Source: Curtobacterium sp. MMLR14_010
GTDB lineage: Bacteria > Actinomycetota > Actinomycetes > Actinomycetales > Microbacteriaceae
Length of the DNA stretch: 64,000 nucleotides
Assembly (NCBI RefSeq): GCF_001865015.1
Contig: NZ_MJGV01000079.1
Coordinates: forward strand, 336,606-400,605
Reading direction: 5' to 3'
Shown here: piece after piece, positions 17,643 through 25,494 of the stretch
Position numbering within the stretch: the first letter of the stretch is position 1
Layout of the letters: every line of letters starts with the position of its first letter
Position numbers and translations under genes: made by a program
Notes under the pieces: generated by a model
The model's input: the letters and a program-made list of their open reading frames with translations, nothing else
Told to the model about the DNA's origin: nothing
Databases searched by the model: none

Positions 17643-18008
17643 CTACGCCGCCTGACCCTCGGCGAGGATCGTCGTCAGCGTTGTGATCACGCCGTCGCGG
17701 ACCTCGATGACGTCGATGCCGCGTGCGACCGGGTCGCCGACGGGACCGAACCCCCAGGACAGCGCGCCGTGGGTGGCGGAGACGTAGCGGCGGCCCTCCT
17801 CCGCGAACTGGAACGCGCCGGGCGTCGGGTCGAGGAGCCCTGCGGCCTTGGCCTCGAGCGCGTCCCAGCCGGTGACGGAGCCCTCCGGGTCGGTGAAGAC
17901 GACGTCGGGCGCGTAGGTGCGCTCGATCGCGGCTCGACGGGCGGTGGCGTCCCGGTTGCCGAAGACGTCGTGCAGGTTCGCGGTGAGGAGCTCATCGGGG
18001 GTCGACAT
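17643..18008 (-). CDS. SnoaL/NTF2-like protein
   Basis: A 121-residue single-domain protein of the SnoaL-like NTF2 fold: DELLTANLHDVFGNRD, AIERTYAPDVVFTDPEGSV and a C-terminal sheet ending GIDVIEVRDGVITTLTTI. Members bind small hydrophobic ligands or act as isomerases or cyclases; many simply have no known ligand. Convergent with the AlkD-like gene and divergent from the kinase gene at 18054. Confidence 0.78.
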   Translation of the reverse strand: MSTPDELLTANLHDVFGNRDATARRAAIERTYAPDVVFTDPEGSVTGWDALEAKAAGLLDPTPGAFQFAEEGRRYVSATHGALSWGFGPVGDPVARGIDVIEVRDGVITTLTTILAEGQAA

Positions 18009-18053
18009 GCTCGGAGCCTAGGCGCAGCCGGTGTCGACGAGGAGGATGACGTC

Positions 18054-18977
18054 ATGCAGCACACCGACGTGCCAGACGTACCCGACGTACCCGACGTGCC
18101 CGACCGGCCGCTGATCGACGCCGCCCTCGTCGAGCGCCTCGTCGCGGAGCAGTTCCCCGCGTGGTCGGGGCTGCCTGTCCGCGAGGTCGACGTGCAGGGC
18201 TGGGACAACCGCACGTACCGGCTCGGCGACGACCTGAGCGTCCGGCTGCCGAGCGCCGCCGCCTACGTCCCCGCGGTCGAGAAGGAGCAGCGGGTCCTGC
18301 CGTACCTCGCGCCGCTGCTCGACGTCGCGGTGCCGGAACCGGTCGCGCTCGGTCGTCCGGGCAGCGGCTACCCGTTCCCGTGGTCCGTCCGGCGGTGGCT
18401 CGCCGGGACCGTCGCCACGAGCGCCGACGTCGACCGGTCCGAGCTCGCGGCGGAGGTCGGAGGCGCACTCCGGCAGCTCCGGTCGGTCCCGCCGGGGGAC
18501 GGCCCCGCACCGGGCCCGCACTCGTTCGACCGCGGTGCCCACCCCTCCGTGTACGGGCACGAGGTCGAGCGCACCCTCACGGTCCTCGGCGACACGGTCG
18601 ACCAGCAGGCGTGCCGTCGGGTCTGGGAGGCGGCGTGCGCGTCGAGCTGGCCGGGCCCGGGCGTCTGGTTCCACGGCGACGTCGCGGCGACGAACCTGCT
18701 GGTCGACGATGGCGGGCGGCTCTCGGCACTCCTCGACTTCGGCACGTGCGGTGTCGGCGACCCGGCGTGCGACCTGGTGCTGGCGTGGACGTTCCTCGAC
18801 CACACGGGCCGCCGGGTGTTCCGCGACGCCGTCCGGCTCGACGCCGACACGTGGGCGCGCGGCCGCGGGTGGTCCCTGTGGAAGGCGCTCATCATGCTGG
18901 CCGGCAGCGCCGGCCCCGGGGACGCCGCGACATGGAAGGCGGTCCTGGCCGCCACGCTCGCCGACCCGGTGGTCTGA
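18054..18977 (+). CDS. Aminoglycoside phosphotransferase-family kinase
   Basis: A 307-residue APH/choline-kinase-fold enzyme. The Brenner motif is WFHGDVAATNLLVDDGG (catalytic Asp) and the metal-binding DFG equivalent is LLDFGTCGVGDPACDLV. The family phosphorylates aminoglycosides, macrolides or small metabolites; the natural substrate is unknown and resistance should not be assumed. The start ATG at 18054 has GGAGG at 18041. The N-terminus carries VPD repeated four times, produced by a 9-bp tandem repeat. Its stop codon lies inside the palindrome at 18976-19015. Confidence 0.85.
   Translation: MQHTDVPDVPDVPDVPDRPLIDAALVERLVAEQFPAWSGLPVREVDVQGWDNRTYRLGDDLSVRLPSAAAYVPAVEKEQRVLPYLAPLLDVAVPEPVALGRPGSGYPFPWSVRRWLAGTVATSADVDRSELAAEVGGALRQLRSVPPGDGPAPGPHSFDRGAHPSVYGHEVERTLTVLGDTVDQQACRRVWEAACASSWPGPGVWFHGDVAATNLLVDDGGRLSALLDFGTCGVGDPACDLVLAWTFLDHTGRRVFRDAVRLDADTWARGRGWSLWKALIMLAGSAGPGDAATWKAVLAATLADPVV
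18064..18102 (+). repeat. 9-bp tandem minisatellite inside the kinase gene
   Basis: Four near-identical copies of a 9-bp unit (GACGTACCC and GACGTGCCC variants) encode (V)PD repeats near the N-terminus of the APH-like kinase. Because the unit is a multiple of three, copy-number slippage would keep the frame. Confidence 0.75.
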
Positions 18978-19015
18978 CTGGAGGCTCGTGGCGGCGCCGC
19001 CACGAGCCTCCAGTC
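18976..19015. repeat. Gene-end palindrome, variant copy
   Basis: A perfect 40-bp palindrome; left half GACTGGAGGCTCGTGGCGGC. It overlaps the stop codon of the kinase gene. It resembles the family at 9637/26080/29858/57018 in the GGAGGC outer arm but has a different core (GTGGCGGCGCCGCCAC). Likely a bidirectional terminator. Confidence 0.8.
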
Positions 19016-19117
19016 TGCTCTGGGGCTGGGAGGGCACCACGGGTCGGGCGGGTACCCAGGAGGGGGACGTGAGCCGACCCACCCGGCCGGCTCGACCCCG
19101 CGACGAGAGGAGCGCTC

Positions 19118-20311
19118 ATGCGCGCACTGACCTGGCAGGGCACCGAGAAGGTGTCCGTCGAGACCGTTCCCGACCCCACCATCCAGGAGCCGACCGACGC
19201 CATCGTGCGGATCACCTCCACGGCGATCTGCGGCTCCGACCTGCACCTGTACCGCGTGCTCGGCCCGTACATCGACAAGGGCGACGTCCTCGGCCACGAG
19301 CCGATGGGCATCGTCGAGGAGGTCGGCTCCGCCGTCACGAACCTCAAGGTCGGCGACCGCGTCGTCGTCCCCTTCAACATCTCCTGCGGGCACTGCTACA
19401 TGTGCAAGCGCGGGCTGCAGTCGCAGTGCGAGACCACCCAGGTCACGGAGTACGGCAGCGGTGCCGCGCTCTTCGGGTACACGAAGATGTACGGCCAGGT
19501 CCCCGGTGGCCAGGCCGAGTACCTCCGCGTGCCGCACGCCGACTACGGCCCCATCGTGATCCCGGACGACGGCACCCCCGACGACCGCTGGCTCTTCATG
19601 AGCGACATCCTGCCGACCGCCTGGCAGGCCGTGCAGTACGCCGACGTGCCCGAGGGCGGCACGCTCGCGGTGCTCGGCCTCGGCCCGGTCGGGCAGTTCG
19701 CCGCCCGCATCGGCAAGCACCTGGGCTACCGCGTGCTCGCCGTCGAGCCGGAGCAGGTCCGTCGTGACCTCGCGGCGAAGTACGGCATCGAGACGTTCGA
19801 CATGTCGAAGGACCTGGTCTCCGAGCTCGTCGACCTGACCGAGGGCCGCGGCCCGGACGCCGTCGTGGACGGGGTCGGCATGGAGGCGCACGGCAACCCC
19901 GTCGCCGGGTTCGCCCAGCGCGCCGCCGGCCTGCTGCCCGACAAGCTCGCACAAAAGGCCATCGAGACCGCCGGAGTCGACCGGCTCGATGCCGTGCACA
20001 CTGCGATCGACCTGGTCCGTCGCGGCGGCACCGTCTCGCTGAGCGGCGTCTACGGCGGCATGGCCGACCCGATGCCGATGATGACGCTGTTCGACAAGCA
20101 GATCACCATCCGCGAGGGCCAGTGCAACGTGAAGCGCTGGATCGACGACATCATGCCGCTCGTCTCCGACCCGTCGGACCCGCTCGGCACGCTCGACCTG
20201 ACGTCGCACCGGGTGTCCCTCGAGGACGCGCCGCACATGTACGAGGTCTTCCAGAAGAAGCAGGACAACTGCGTGAAGGTCGTCCTCGACCCCGCCATGG
20301 CCGCGGCGTGA
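19118..20311 (+). CDS. Zinc-dependent alcohol dehydrogenase, formaldehyde-dehydrogenase-like
   Basis: A 397-residue medium-chain zinc dehydrogenase. Catalytic site Cys38 (ICGSDLHLY), His60 and Glu61 (LGHEPMG); structural zinc Cys90, 93, 96 and 104 (CGHCYMC..C). The cofactor site is GLGPVG. The length and the long insertion DKLAQKAIETAGVDRLDAVH are typical of the glutathione-independent formaldehyde dehydrogenase-like subgroup, so detoxification of small aldehydes is likely. The stop overlaps the start of the epimerase gene by 4 nt (GTGA), so the two are translationally coupled. Confidence 0.88.
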   Translation: MRALTWQGTEKVSVETVPDPTIQEPTDAIVRITSTAICGSDLHLYRVLGPYIDKGDVLGHEPMGIVEEVGSAVTNLKVGDRVVVPFNISCGHCYMCKRGLQSQCETTQVTEYGSGAALFGYTKMYGQVPGGQAEYLRVPHADYGPIVIPDDGTPDDRWLFMSDILPTAWQAVQYADVPEGGTLAVLGLGPVGQFAARIGKHLGYRVLAVEPEQVRRDLAAKYGIETFDMSKDLVSELVDLTEGRGPDAVVDGVGMEAHGNPVAGFAQRAAGLLPDKLAQKAIETAGVDRLDAVHTAIDLVRRGGTVSLSGVYGGMADPMPMMTLFDKQITIREGQCNVKRWIDDIMPLVSDPSDPLGTLDLTSHRVSLEDAPHMYEVFQKKQDNCVKVVLDPAMAAA

Positions 20312-21336
20312 CCCGCGTCGTCGTCGTCGGCGCGACGGGCAACGTCGGGACCGCCGTGCTCCGTCGCCTGTCGGCGGAGTCGGACGTCCAGGTCGTCGGG
20401 GTCGCCCGACGCCTGCCCGACCTGCACACCGCGCCGTACGGCGACGCCGTCTGGCACGCCGTCGACGTCGGGGCTCCGGACGCGGTCGACCAGCTGGTCG
20501 CCGTGTTCCGGGGCGCGGACGCCGTGGTGAACCTGGCGTGGGCCCTGCAGCCGACCCACGACATCCCCACGCAGTACCGGACGAACGTCGTGGGCACGGC
20601 GAACGTGCTCGAGGCGGTCGCTCGCGCCGAGGTGCCGCAGGTCGTCGTCGCCTCGTCGGTCGGTGCCTACCGCGGCGTCGACGTCGAGGGCAAGCGCCAC
20701 CGCGTCGACGAGTCCTTCCCGACCGACGGCATCCCGACCGCCACGTACGCCATCCACAAGGCGGAGAACGAGCGGGCGATGGACGCGTTCGCGGCCGCGC
20801 ACCCCGAGGTCGTCCTCACCCGTCTGCGCCCCGGGCTGATCTTCCAGCGAGCAGCCGCCGCCGAGATCCGCGGCCTGTTCCTCGGCCACCTGGTCCCGAT
20901 GCGGGCCGTCCGGTGGATCCAGTGGGCCGTGCTGCCCCTGCCGTACCCGTTCGTGTTCCAGGCCGTGCATGCGGACGACGTCGCCGACGCCTACTGGCGC
21001 ACGATCGACCGTCGAGCGGGCGGCGCGTTCAACATCGCCGCCGAGCCGGTGCTCACGCCGCCCCGCATTGCGCGGGTCCTGCGGATGCGCGGTGCCGTCC
21101 GCATCCCGCTCGGCCTGCTCCGCGGGATCGTCACCCTGACCTGGCGCCTGCGGCTCCAGCCGACGGATGCCGGCTGGATCGACATCGCGGCGTCGGTGCC
21201 GGTCATGTCGACTGAGCGTGCGCGCACGGAACTCGGGTGGGAGGCTCGCCACACCGCCACGGATGCCCTCCGTGACCTGGTGGCCGGGTTCGCGACCGAG
21301 ACGAACGTCCCCGGGTCGGGTCCCCTCAGCGGGTAG
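20308..21336 (+). CDS. NAD-dependent epimerase/dehydratase family protein
   Basis: A 342-residue extended short-chain dehydrogenase. The glycine motif is VVGATGNVGTAVL, and the catalytic SSVGAYRG and YAIHKAENER (Tyr-xxx-Lys) are present. The substrate is a nucleotide sugar or other polyol-like compound by family, not determinable here. Starts at a GTG overlapping the upstream stop. Ends in a low-complexity VPGSGPLSG tail. Confidence 0.85.
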   Translation: MTRVVVVGATGNVGTAVLRRLSAESDVQVVGVARRLPDLHTAPYGDAVWHAVDVGAPDAVDQLVAVFRGADAVVNLAWALQPTHDIPTQYRTNVVGTANVLEAVARAEVPQVVVASSVGAYRGVDVEGKRHRVDESFPTDGIPTATYAIHKAENERAMDAFAAAHPEVVLTRLRPGLIFQRAAAAEIRGLFLGHLVPMRAVRWIQWAVLPLPYPFVFQAVHADDVADAYWRTIDRRAGGAFNIAAEPVLTPPRIARVLRMRGAVRIPLGLLRGIVTLTWRLRLQPTDAGWIDIAASVPVMSTERARTELGWEARHTATDALRDLVAGFATETNVPGSGPLSG

Positions 21337-21416
21337 CCGGGTAGCGGGCGCGCCGGGGTAGCCGGGTGGTGCCCGCCGCCGCGGGTGTCGTCGGTCGTGG
21401 GCGGCAGACTGGGCGT

Positions 21417-22094
21417 ATGGCCCGATCCTCCGCGAAGTCCTCCGGCACCGACGCTCCGCGCATCACGCTGACCGCCCCCTCCGACCTCACCGACTGGGCG
21501 CCCGCCCCGGGCGACGTGCTCACCGGCGACCGCATCGACGGCCGGCGTATCGCGTCGCTCGACCTGGCGGGGGAGCGGCTGCCGGACCTGGAGCTCGAGG
21601 AGTGCGTCGTCGACGTCCTGCACGCCGACGACGCCGACCTGCGCGGGCTCCGCGTGCGCGACACCGTCATCGAGGCCCTCGACGCCCCGGTGCTCCGGGC
21701 GTCGAGCAGCTCCTGGCGCGAGGTCCGCGTCGCCGGCGGCCGGATCGGGTCTGCCGAGCTCTACGACTCGGGGCTGAACGGCGTCGAGTTCGTCGGCATG
21801 AAGCTCGGGTTCGTGAACCTCCGCGGCGCCACGGTCACCGACGTCGTGTTCCGCGACTGCGTCATCGACGAGCTCGACATCGCCGACGCCCGACTGCTGC
21901 GCGTGTCCTTCGAGGGCACCCGCATCCGCGCTGCCGAGGGCTCGAACACCCGCGTCGAACACGTGGACCTGCGCGGCGCCGACCTCGACCGGGTCGAGCG
22001 GCTCGAGGGCTTCCGCGGTGCGACGATCGGCGCCGACCAGCTGTACGTGCTCGCGCCGCTGCTGGCCGCGCAGGCGGGGTACCGCGTGGCCTGA
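21417..22094 (+). CDS. Pentapeptide-repeat-like protein
   Basis: A 225-residue protein with irregular A(D/N)LxX-type repeats: LHADDADLRGLRVRDTVIEA, GFVNLRGATVTDVVFRDCVI, VEHVDLRGADLDRVERLEGF. Such repeats fold into a right-handed quadrilateral helix; some members mimic DNA and protect gyrase, most have no known function. The ATG at 21417 is chosen because the coding signal begins there. It is followed by a repeat-rich intergenic region. Confidence 0.75.
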   Translation: MARSSAKSSGTDAPRITLTAPSDLTDWAPAPGDVLTGDRIDGRRIASLDLAGERLPDLELEECVVDVLHADDADLRGLRVRDTVIEALDAPVLRASSSSWREVRVAGGRIGSAELYDSGLNGVEFVGMKLGFVNLRGATVTDVVFRDCVIDELDIADARLLRVSFEGTRIRAAEGSNTRVEHVDLRGADLDRVERLEGFRGATIGADQLYVLAPLLAAQAGYRVA

Positions 22095-22097
22095 GCT

Positions 22098-22166
22098 CGC
22101 ACCGTGCGAGCTGCTCCGGCCCGTGCGCCAGCTCCCGGCGCCGCACGGTGCGAGCCGCTCCGGCCC
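22098..22166. repeat. Flanking half-repeats of the nested palindrome
   Basis: Two direct repeats of a unit close to GCACGGTGCGAGC.GCTCCGGCCCGTGCG, at 22100-22128 and 22143-22171, run directly into copy B; a third related unit precedes copy C at 23981-24010. They suggest the element once extended to the left or was truncated repeatedly. Confidence 0.6.
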
Positions 22167-22226
22167 GTGCGAGGTTGCACACCCCGTGCGGCCCGACAAG
22201 CCCGCACGGGGTGGCCAACCTCGCAC
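22167..22226. repeat. Dispersed nested palindrome, copy B
   Basis: Fully symmetrical: outer arm GTGCGAGGTT (22167-22176) and its complement (22217-22226), 5-nt spacers, inner arm CCCCGTGCGG (22182-22191) and its complement (22202-22211), and a 10-nt loop. Same family as 2088-2153 and 24006-24065. It lies between the convergent pentapeptide-repeat and oxidoreductase genes. The rest of the 207-bp gap (22227-22301) is made of degenerate GCCGCACCGCGCCGCACC-type repeats. Confidence 0.85.
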
Positions 22227-22301
22227 CGGGGCCAGCCGCACCGCGCCGCACCGGGGCCAGCCGCACCACGGCCGGCCGCACCGCGCCGCACCACGGCGGG
22301 A

Positions 22302-23276
22302 CTACCGCGCGGCGTCGACCAGCGCCAGCGCCGCAGCCAGGTCCGCCTGCACGAGGTCCCCGTGCACGGCAGCACCCGCCATCGTGCCGGCTGCCGCGGA
22401 CGCGATGACGGTGGCCATCGGCGACGCGACGTTGCCGGCGGCCCACACCCCGGGGACGTCGGTCGCCCCCGTCGGCCCGACCGTGACGGCGCTGGCGATG
22501 CGGTGGTCGCCCATGAACTGGTCGACGGCGACGAGCCCAAGGCCCTCGAGCCCGTCGACCCGCGCCTCTGCCGTGCTCGCCGTCGCCAGGGCGTCGAGCT
22601 CCACCACGGAGCCGTCGTCGAGCTCGACGCCCGACAACCGACCATCGGCTTCGAGCACCCGGGCCACGCGAGCATCGACCACCCTGATCCCACGGGCCGC
22701 GAAACCCGCTCGGGCGGTGTCGTCAGCGAAGGCGGGGTCGACGACGAACGCCGTGACGTCGTCGCTCAGTGCCCGGAACATCAGCGCGTGGTGGGCGCCG
22801 AACGGGGTCCCGACGAGCACGCCGATCCGCCGGTCGCGGATCTCCCACCCGTGGCAGAACGGGCAGTGCACCACGCCTCGGCCCCACTGCTCCGCGAGCC
22901 CGGGCACGTCCGGCAGGACGTCCACGGCGCCGGAGGCGACGACCATGCGCCGGGCCGACACCTGCTCGCCCGAGTCGAGGGTGGCGGTGAAGCCGACCGG
23001 GTCGCCGTCCGCGACAGGTCCGGCGGTCGCGGCCACGAGCCTCCCGGCCGTGACGGTGACGCCGTACCGGGCGACCTCGTCGCGACCGGTGTGGAGCAGG
23101 TCGGAGGGTGCCGTGCCCTCCTGCCCGAGGTAGTTGTGGACGCCCTCGGCGCGCGCGTTCCGGGGCGCGCCCGCGTCGACGACCAGGACGGACCGGCGGG
23201 ACCGGCCGAGGATGAGTGCTGCGGCGAGGCCGGCGGCTCCGCCGCCGATGACGATGACGTCGTGGGTGCTTGGCAT
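22302..23276 (-). CDS. Thioredoxin-reductase-like FAD/NAD(P) oxidoreductase
   Basis: A 324-residue flavoprotein of the class II pyridine-nucleotide disulfide reductase type. FAD motif IVIGGGAAGLAAALILGRS near the N-terminus, the redox pair CPFC in VVHCPFCHGWE, the second nucleotide motif partly degenerate (GVLVGTPFGAHHA), and the C-terminal FAD segment GVWAAGNVA. It resembles the TrxR-like proteins encoded beside XRE-cupin regulators; the electron acceptor is unknown. The start at 23276 is 58 bp from the divergent regulator. Confidence 0.85.
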   Translation of the reverse strand: MPSTHDVIVIGGGAAGLAAALILGRSRRSVLVVDAGAPRNARAEGVHNYLGQEGTAPSDLLHTGRDEVARYGVTVTAGRLVAATAGPVADGDPVGFTATLDSGEQVSARRMVVASGAVDVLPDVPGLAEQWGRGVVHCPFCHGWEIRDRRIGVLVGTPFGAHHALMFRALSDDVTAFVVDPAFADDTARAGFAARGIRVVDARVARVLEADGRLSGVELDDGSVVELDALATASTAEARVDGLEGLGLVAVDQFMGDHRIASAVTVGPTGATDVPGVWAAGNVASPMATVIASAAAGTMAGAAVHGDLVQADLAAALALVDAAR

Positions 23277-23279
23277 GCG

Positions 23280-23344
23280 CCCATGGTGCGGCCCGCGTCG
23301 CCGCACTGGCAAGGTTCGTTGCTGCTCTGGCAACATGGTCGCCA
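23280..23344. promoter_or_regulatory. Divergent promoter with CTGGCAA direct repeat
   Basis: The 58-bp divergent gap contains CTGGCAA twice, 15 bp apart, together with a TTGC half-inverted copy, ending right at the regulator's ATG. The placement suggests an autoregulatory operator used by the XRE-cupin protein for both genes. Sequence inference only. Confidence 0.4.
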
Positions 23345-23952
23345 TGGGACACGACCAGGAGGCTCGGAGCACGCCCCGGACGACGGCGCAGGTCGTCGAC
23401 GGGGTCGGCCCGCGCCTGCGCACGCTGCGGCAGCGACAGGACGTCACGCTCGCGGCGCTGGCGGAGCGGACGGGCATCTCGGTCAGCACGCTCTCGCGGC
23501 TGGAGTCCGGGCAGCGGAAGCCGACGCTGGAGCTCCTGCTGCCGCTCGCGCAGGCGTACCAGGTGCCCCTCGACGACCTCGTCGGAGCGCCGCAGACCGG
23601 GGACCCGCGGGTGCACCTGAAGCCCGAGCAGCACGGCGACCGGGTGGTGGTGCCGCTGACCCGGCGGACCGGGGGCGTGCGCTCGTTCAAGCAGCTGTTC
23701 CCACCGAACTCGCCGGGCGGGGAGCCCTCGCTCCGGACGCACGAGGGCTACGAGTGGCTCTACGTGCTGTCCGGGCGGCTGCGACTGCTGCTCGGGGAGC
23801 ACGACCTCGACCTCGGGCCGGGCGAGGTCGCCGAGTTCGACACGCACACCCCGCACTGGATCGGCAACGTCACGGACCAGGTCACCGAGGTGCTGTGCCT
23901 GTACGGGCCGCAGGGCGAGCGCGCCCACGTGCGGTCCCGTCCCGCGTCCTGA
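23335..23952 (+). CDS. XRE-family regulator with C-terminal cupin
   Basis: About 205 residues. HTH: LRTLRQRQDVTLAALAERTG then SVSTLSRLESGQRKPTLELL. Cupin: RTHEGYEWLYVLSGRLRLLL with a later HTPHWIGN supplying the metal-ligand His. The class senses small metabolites through the cupin. Two in-frame ATGs (23335 and 23344) are possible; neither has a normal Shine-Dalgarno, so the message may be leaderless. Divergent from, and probably controlling, the TrxR-like gene. Confidence 0.86.
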   Translation: MVAMGHDQEARSTPRTTAQVVDGVGPRLRTLRQRQDVTLAALAERTGISVSTLSRLESGQRKPTLELLLPLAQAYQVPLDDLVGAPQTGDPRVHLKPEQHGDRVVVPLTRRTGGVRSFKQLFPPNSPGGEPSLRTHEGYEWLYVLSGRLRLLLGEHDLDLGPGEVAEFDTHTPHWIGNVTDQVTEVLCLYGPQGERAHVRSRPAS

Positions 23953-24005
23953 GCACGGGCCGATGGGCCGACGCCGGCTTCGCACGGTGCGTGCTGTCCC
24001 GGCCG

Positions 24006-24065
24006 GTGCGAGGTCGCGCACACCGTGCGGGCGCGTGGCCCGGCACGGGGTGGTCAACCTCGCAC
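24006..24065. repeat. Dispersed nested palindrome, copy C
   Basis: Outer arm GTGCGAGGTC (24006-24015) pairs with AACCTCGCAC (24056-24065) with one mismatch; inner arm CACCGTGCGG (24021-24030) faces CGGCACGGGG (24041-24050) imperfectly. It sits just after the XRE-cupin gene in a 241-bp gap. Confidence 0.8.
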
Positions 24066-24193
24066 GAGAACGGGCCGGTCATCCGCTCGACGCGGTTCCG
24101 TGGCGTTCCTGTGCCCGTGAGCAGCACCCGGCGACCACCTTGTGACGCACGCCGCTGGTGCAGTGCCCGCGGCGGACGACCGGAAGGCTCATC

Positions 24194-25054
24194 ATGACCA
24201 CGAACCCACCCGGGAACGACTCCGGGACCCCGATCCACGACCGCACGGCTGCTGCCGACGGGCACGAGATCCACCCCGGTGTGACCGTGCCCGCCTGGGC
24301 GGACACCACCCCGCTCGAGGACGGCCGCGACGCCGACCTCCTCGGACTGGGCGACGACTCGCCCTCCGCGGCGGTCCCCGCGAGCGAGCAGCTCCCCGCG
24401 ACCCCGTCGGCCGCCGGTCTCGGCGGCGCTGGTGCCCCCGGTGCCGGCTCGTCCTCCGGTGGCTCCGACGCGAAGGCCGACGCGAAGGCCAAGGCCGACG
24501 CGGCCAAGGGCGCAGCGCAGGACGTCGCCGGTGACGCCAAGGAGAAGGCCGCGAACGTCGCCGGCACCGCCAAGGAGCAGGCCGCCAACGTGGCCTCCGA
24601 GGCGACCGACCACGCCAAGCAGCTCTACGGCCAGGCGTCCGAGAACCTCAAGCAGCAGGCCGGCGAGCAGCAGCAGCGTGCCGCCAGCGGGCTGAAGAGC
24701 CTCGGCGAGCAGCTCGGCCGCATGGCGGAGAACGACGAGGAGCAGGGTGTCGCCTCGCGCGTCGTCCGCGACCTGTCGGGCCGGGCGACCTCGGCCGCCG
24801 GGTTCCTCGAGAACCGCGACCCGGGCTCCCTCCTCGACGAGGTCAAGTCCTTCGCCGCCAAGCGTCCCGGTGCGTTCATCGCGCTGGCCGCCGGCGCGGG
24901 CATCCTCGCCGGGCGCCTGACCAAGGCGATCACGACCGAGGTCAAGCACGAGAAGGAAGCCGACGCCACGGGCACCGGCACGACGGGCACCGGCACGACC
25001 CACACGCCTGGCACCACCGGCACCGGCACCACCGGGACGGGGACCGGCGTATGA
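24194..25054 (+). CDS. Alanine/lysine-rich LEA-like protein with membrane helix
   Basis: A 286-residue low-complexity protein. Residues about 95-185 are charged, Ala/Lys/Gln-rich and LEA-like (AKGAAQDVAGDAKEKAANVA), predicted as one long amphipathic helix; a hydrophobic helix (FIALAAGAGILAGRL) lies near residue 240; the tail is Thr/Gly repeats. No precise family is recognised. First gene of an operon with Holin-X and DUF3618 proteins, all short membrane-associated proteins typical of actinobacterial envelope or stress clusters. The stop overlaps the next start by 4 nt. Confidence 0.72.
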   Translation: MTTNPPGNDSGTPIHDRTAAADGHEIHPGVTVPAWADTTPLEDGRDADLLGLGDDSPSAAVPASEQLPATPSAAGLGGAGAPGAGSSSGGSDAKADAKAKADAAKGAAQDVAGDAKEKAANVAGTAKEQAANVASEATDHAKQLYGQASENLKQQAGEQQQRAASGLKSLGEQLGRMAENDEEQGVASRVVRDLSGRATSAAGFLENRDPGSLLDEVKSFAAKRPGAFIALAAGAGILAGRLTKAITTEVKHEKEADATGTGTTGTGTTHTPGTTGTGTTGTGTGV

Positions 25055-25494
25055 GTTCCTCCGTCCCCGGCGCCCCCGGGCTCGGCGAACCGACGCCCGA
25101 GGAGCGCGCCGCGACCACACCGCTCGGCGAGCTCCTCACCGACGTCTCCCGCGACATCTCCAGCCTCTTCCGGCAAGAGGTGGCGCTGGCCAAGGCCGAG
25201 CTCACCGAGTCCGCGAAGAAGGCGGGCAAGGGTGCCGGCATGTTCGGCGGCGCCGGCCTGACCGCGCTGTTCGCCCTGTTGTTCCTGTCGATCGCCGCCT
25301 GGTGGGGTCTCGGCTACCTCATCGGGAACGCGTGGTCGGCAGTCGTGATCGCGGTCGTCTACGCGATCGTCGCTGGCATCCTCGCGCTGCAGGGACGCAA
25401 GCAGATGAAGCAGATCAAGGGCGCTCCCCAGACCGTGGAGACGGCCAAGGAGATCCCCGACGCACTGAAGCCCAACTCCGGGAGGAACGCATGA
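25051..25494 (+). CDS. Phage-holin-family / Holin-X (DUF1469) membrane protein
   Basis: 147 residues. An N-terminal amphipathic segment (LLTDVSRDISSLFRQEVALA, then KAELTESAKKAGKGAG) precedes two closely spaced membrane helices (about 67-87 and 93-113) and a short Lys-rich cytosolic tail. This layout is the actinobacterial Holin-X/DUF1469 family; despite the name, most chromosomal copies are not phage lysis genes. Middle gene of the operon, coupled at both ends by overlapping ATGA. Confidence 0.87.
   Translation: MSSSVPGAPGLGEPTPEERAATTPLGELLTDVSRDISSLFRQEVALAKAELTESAKKAGKGAGMFGGAGLTALFALLFLSIAAWWGLGYLIGNAWSAVVIAVVYAIVAGILALQGRKQMKQIKGAPQTVETAKEIPDALKPNSGRNA

Noticed and set aside
18054..18977. 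Antibiotic-resistance determinant
   Set aside because: The APH fold alone does not show substrate; no mobile-element context.
25051..25494. Prophage, from the holin-family protein
   Set aside because: Neighbouring DUF3618 and LEA-like genes are the usual chromosomal context; no other phage gene is present.
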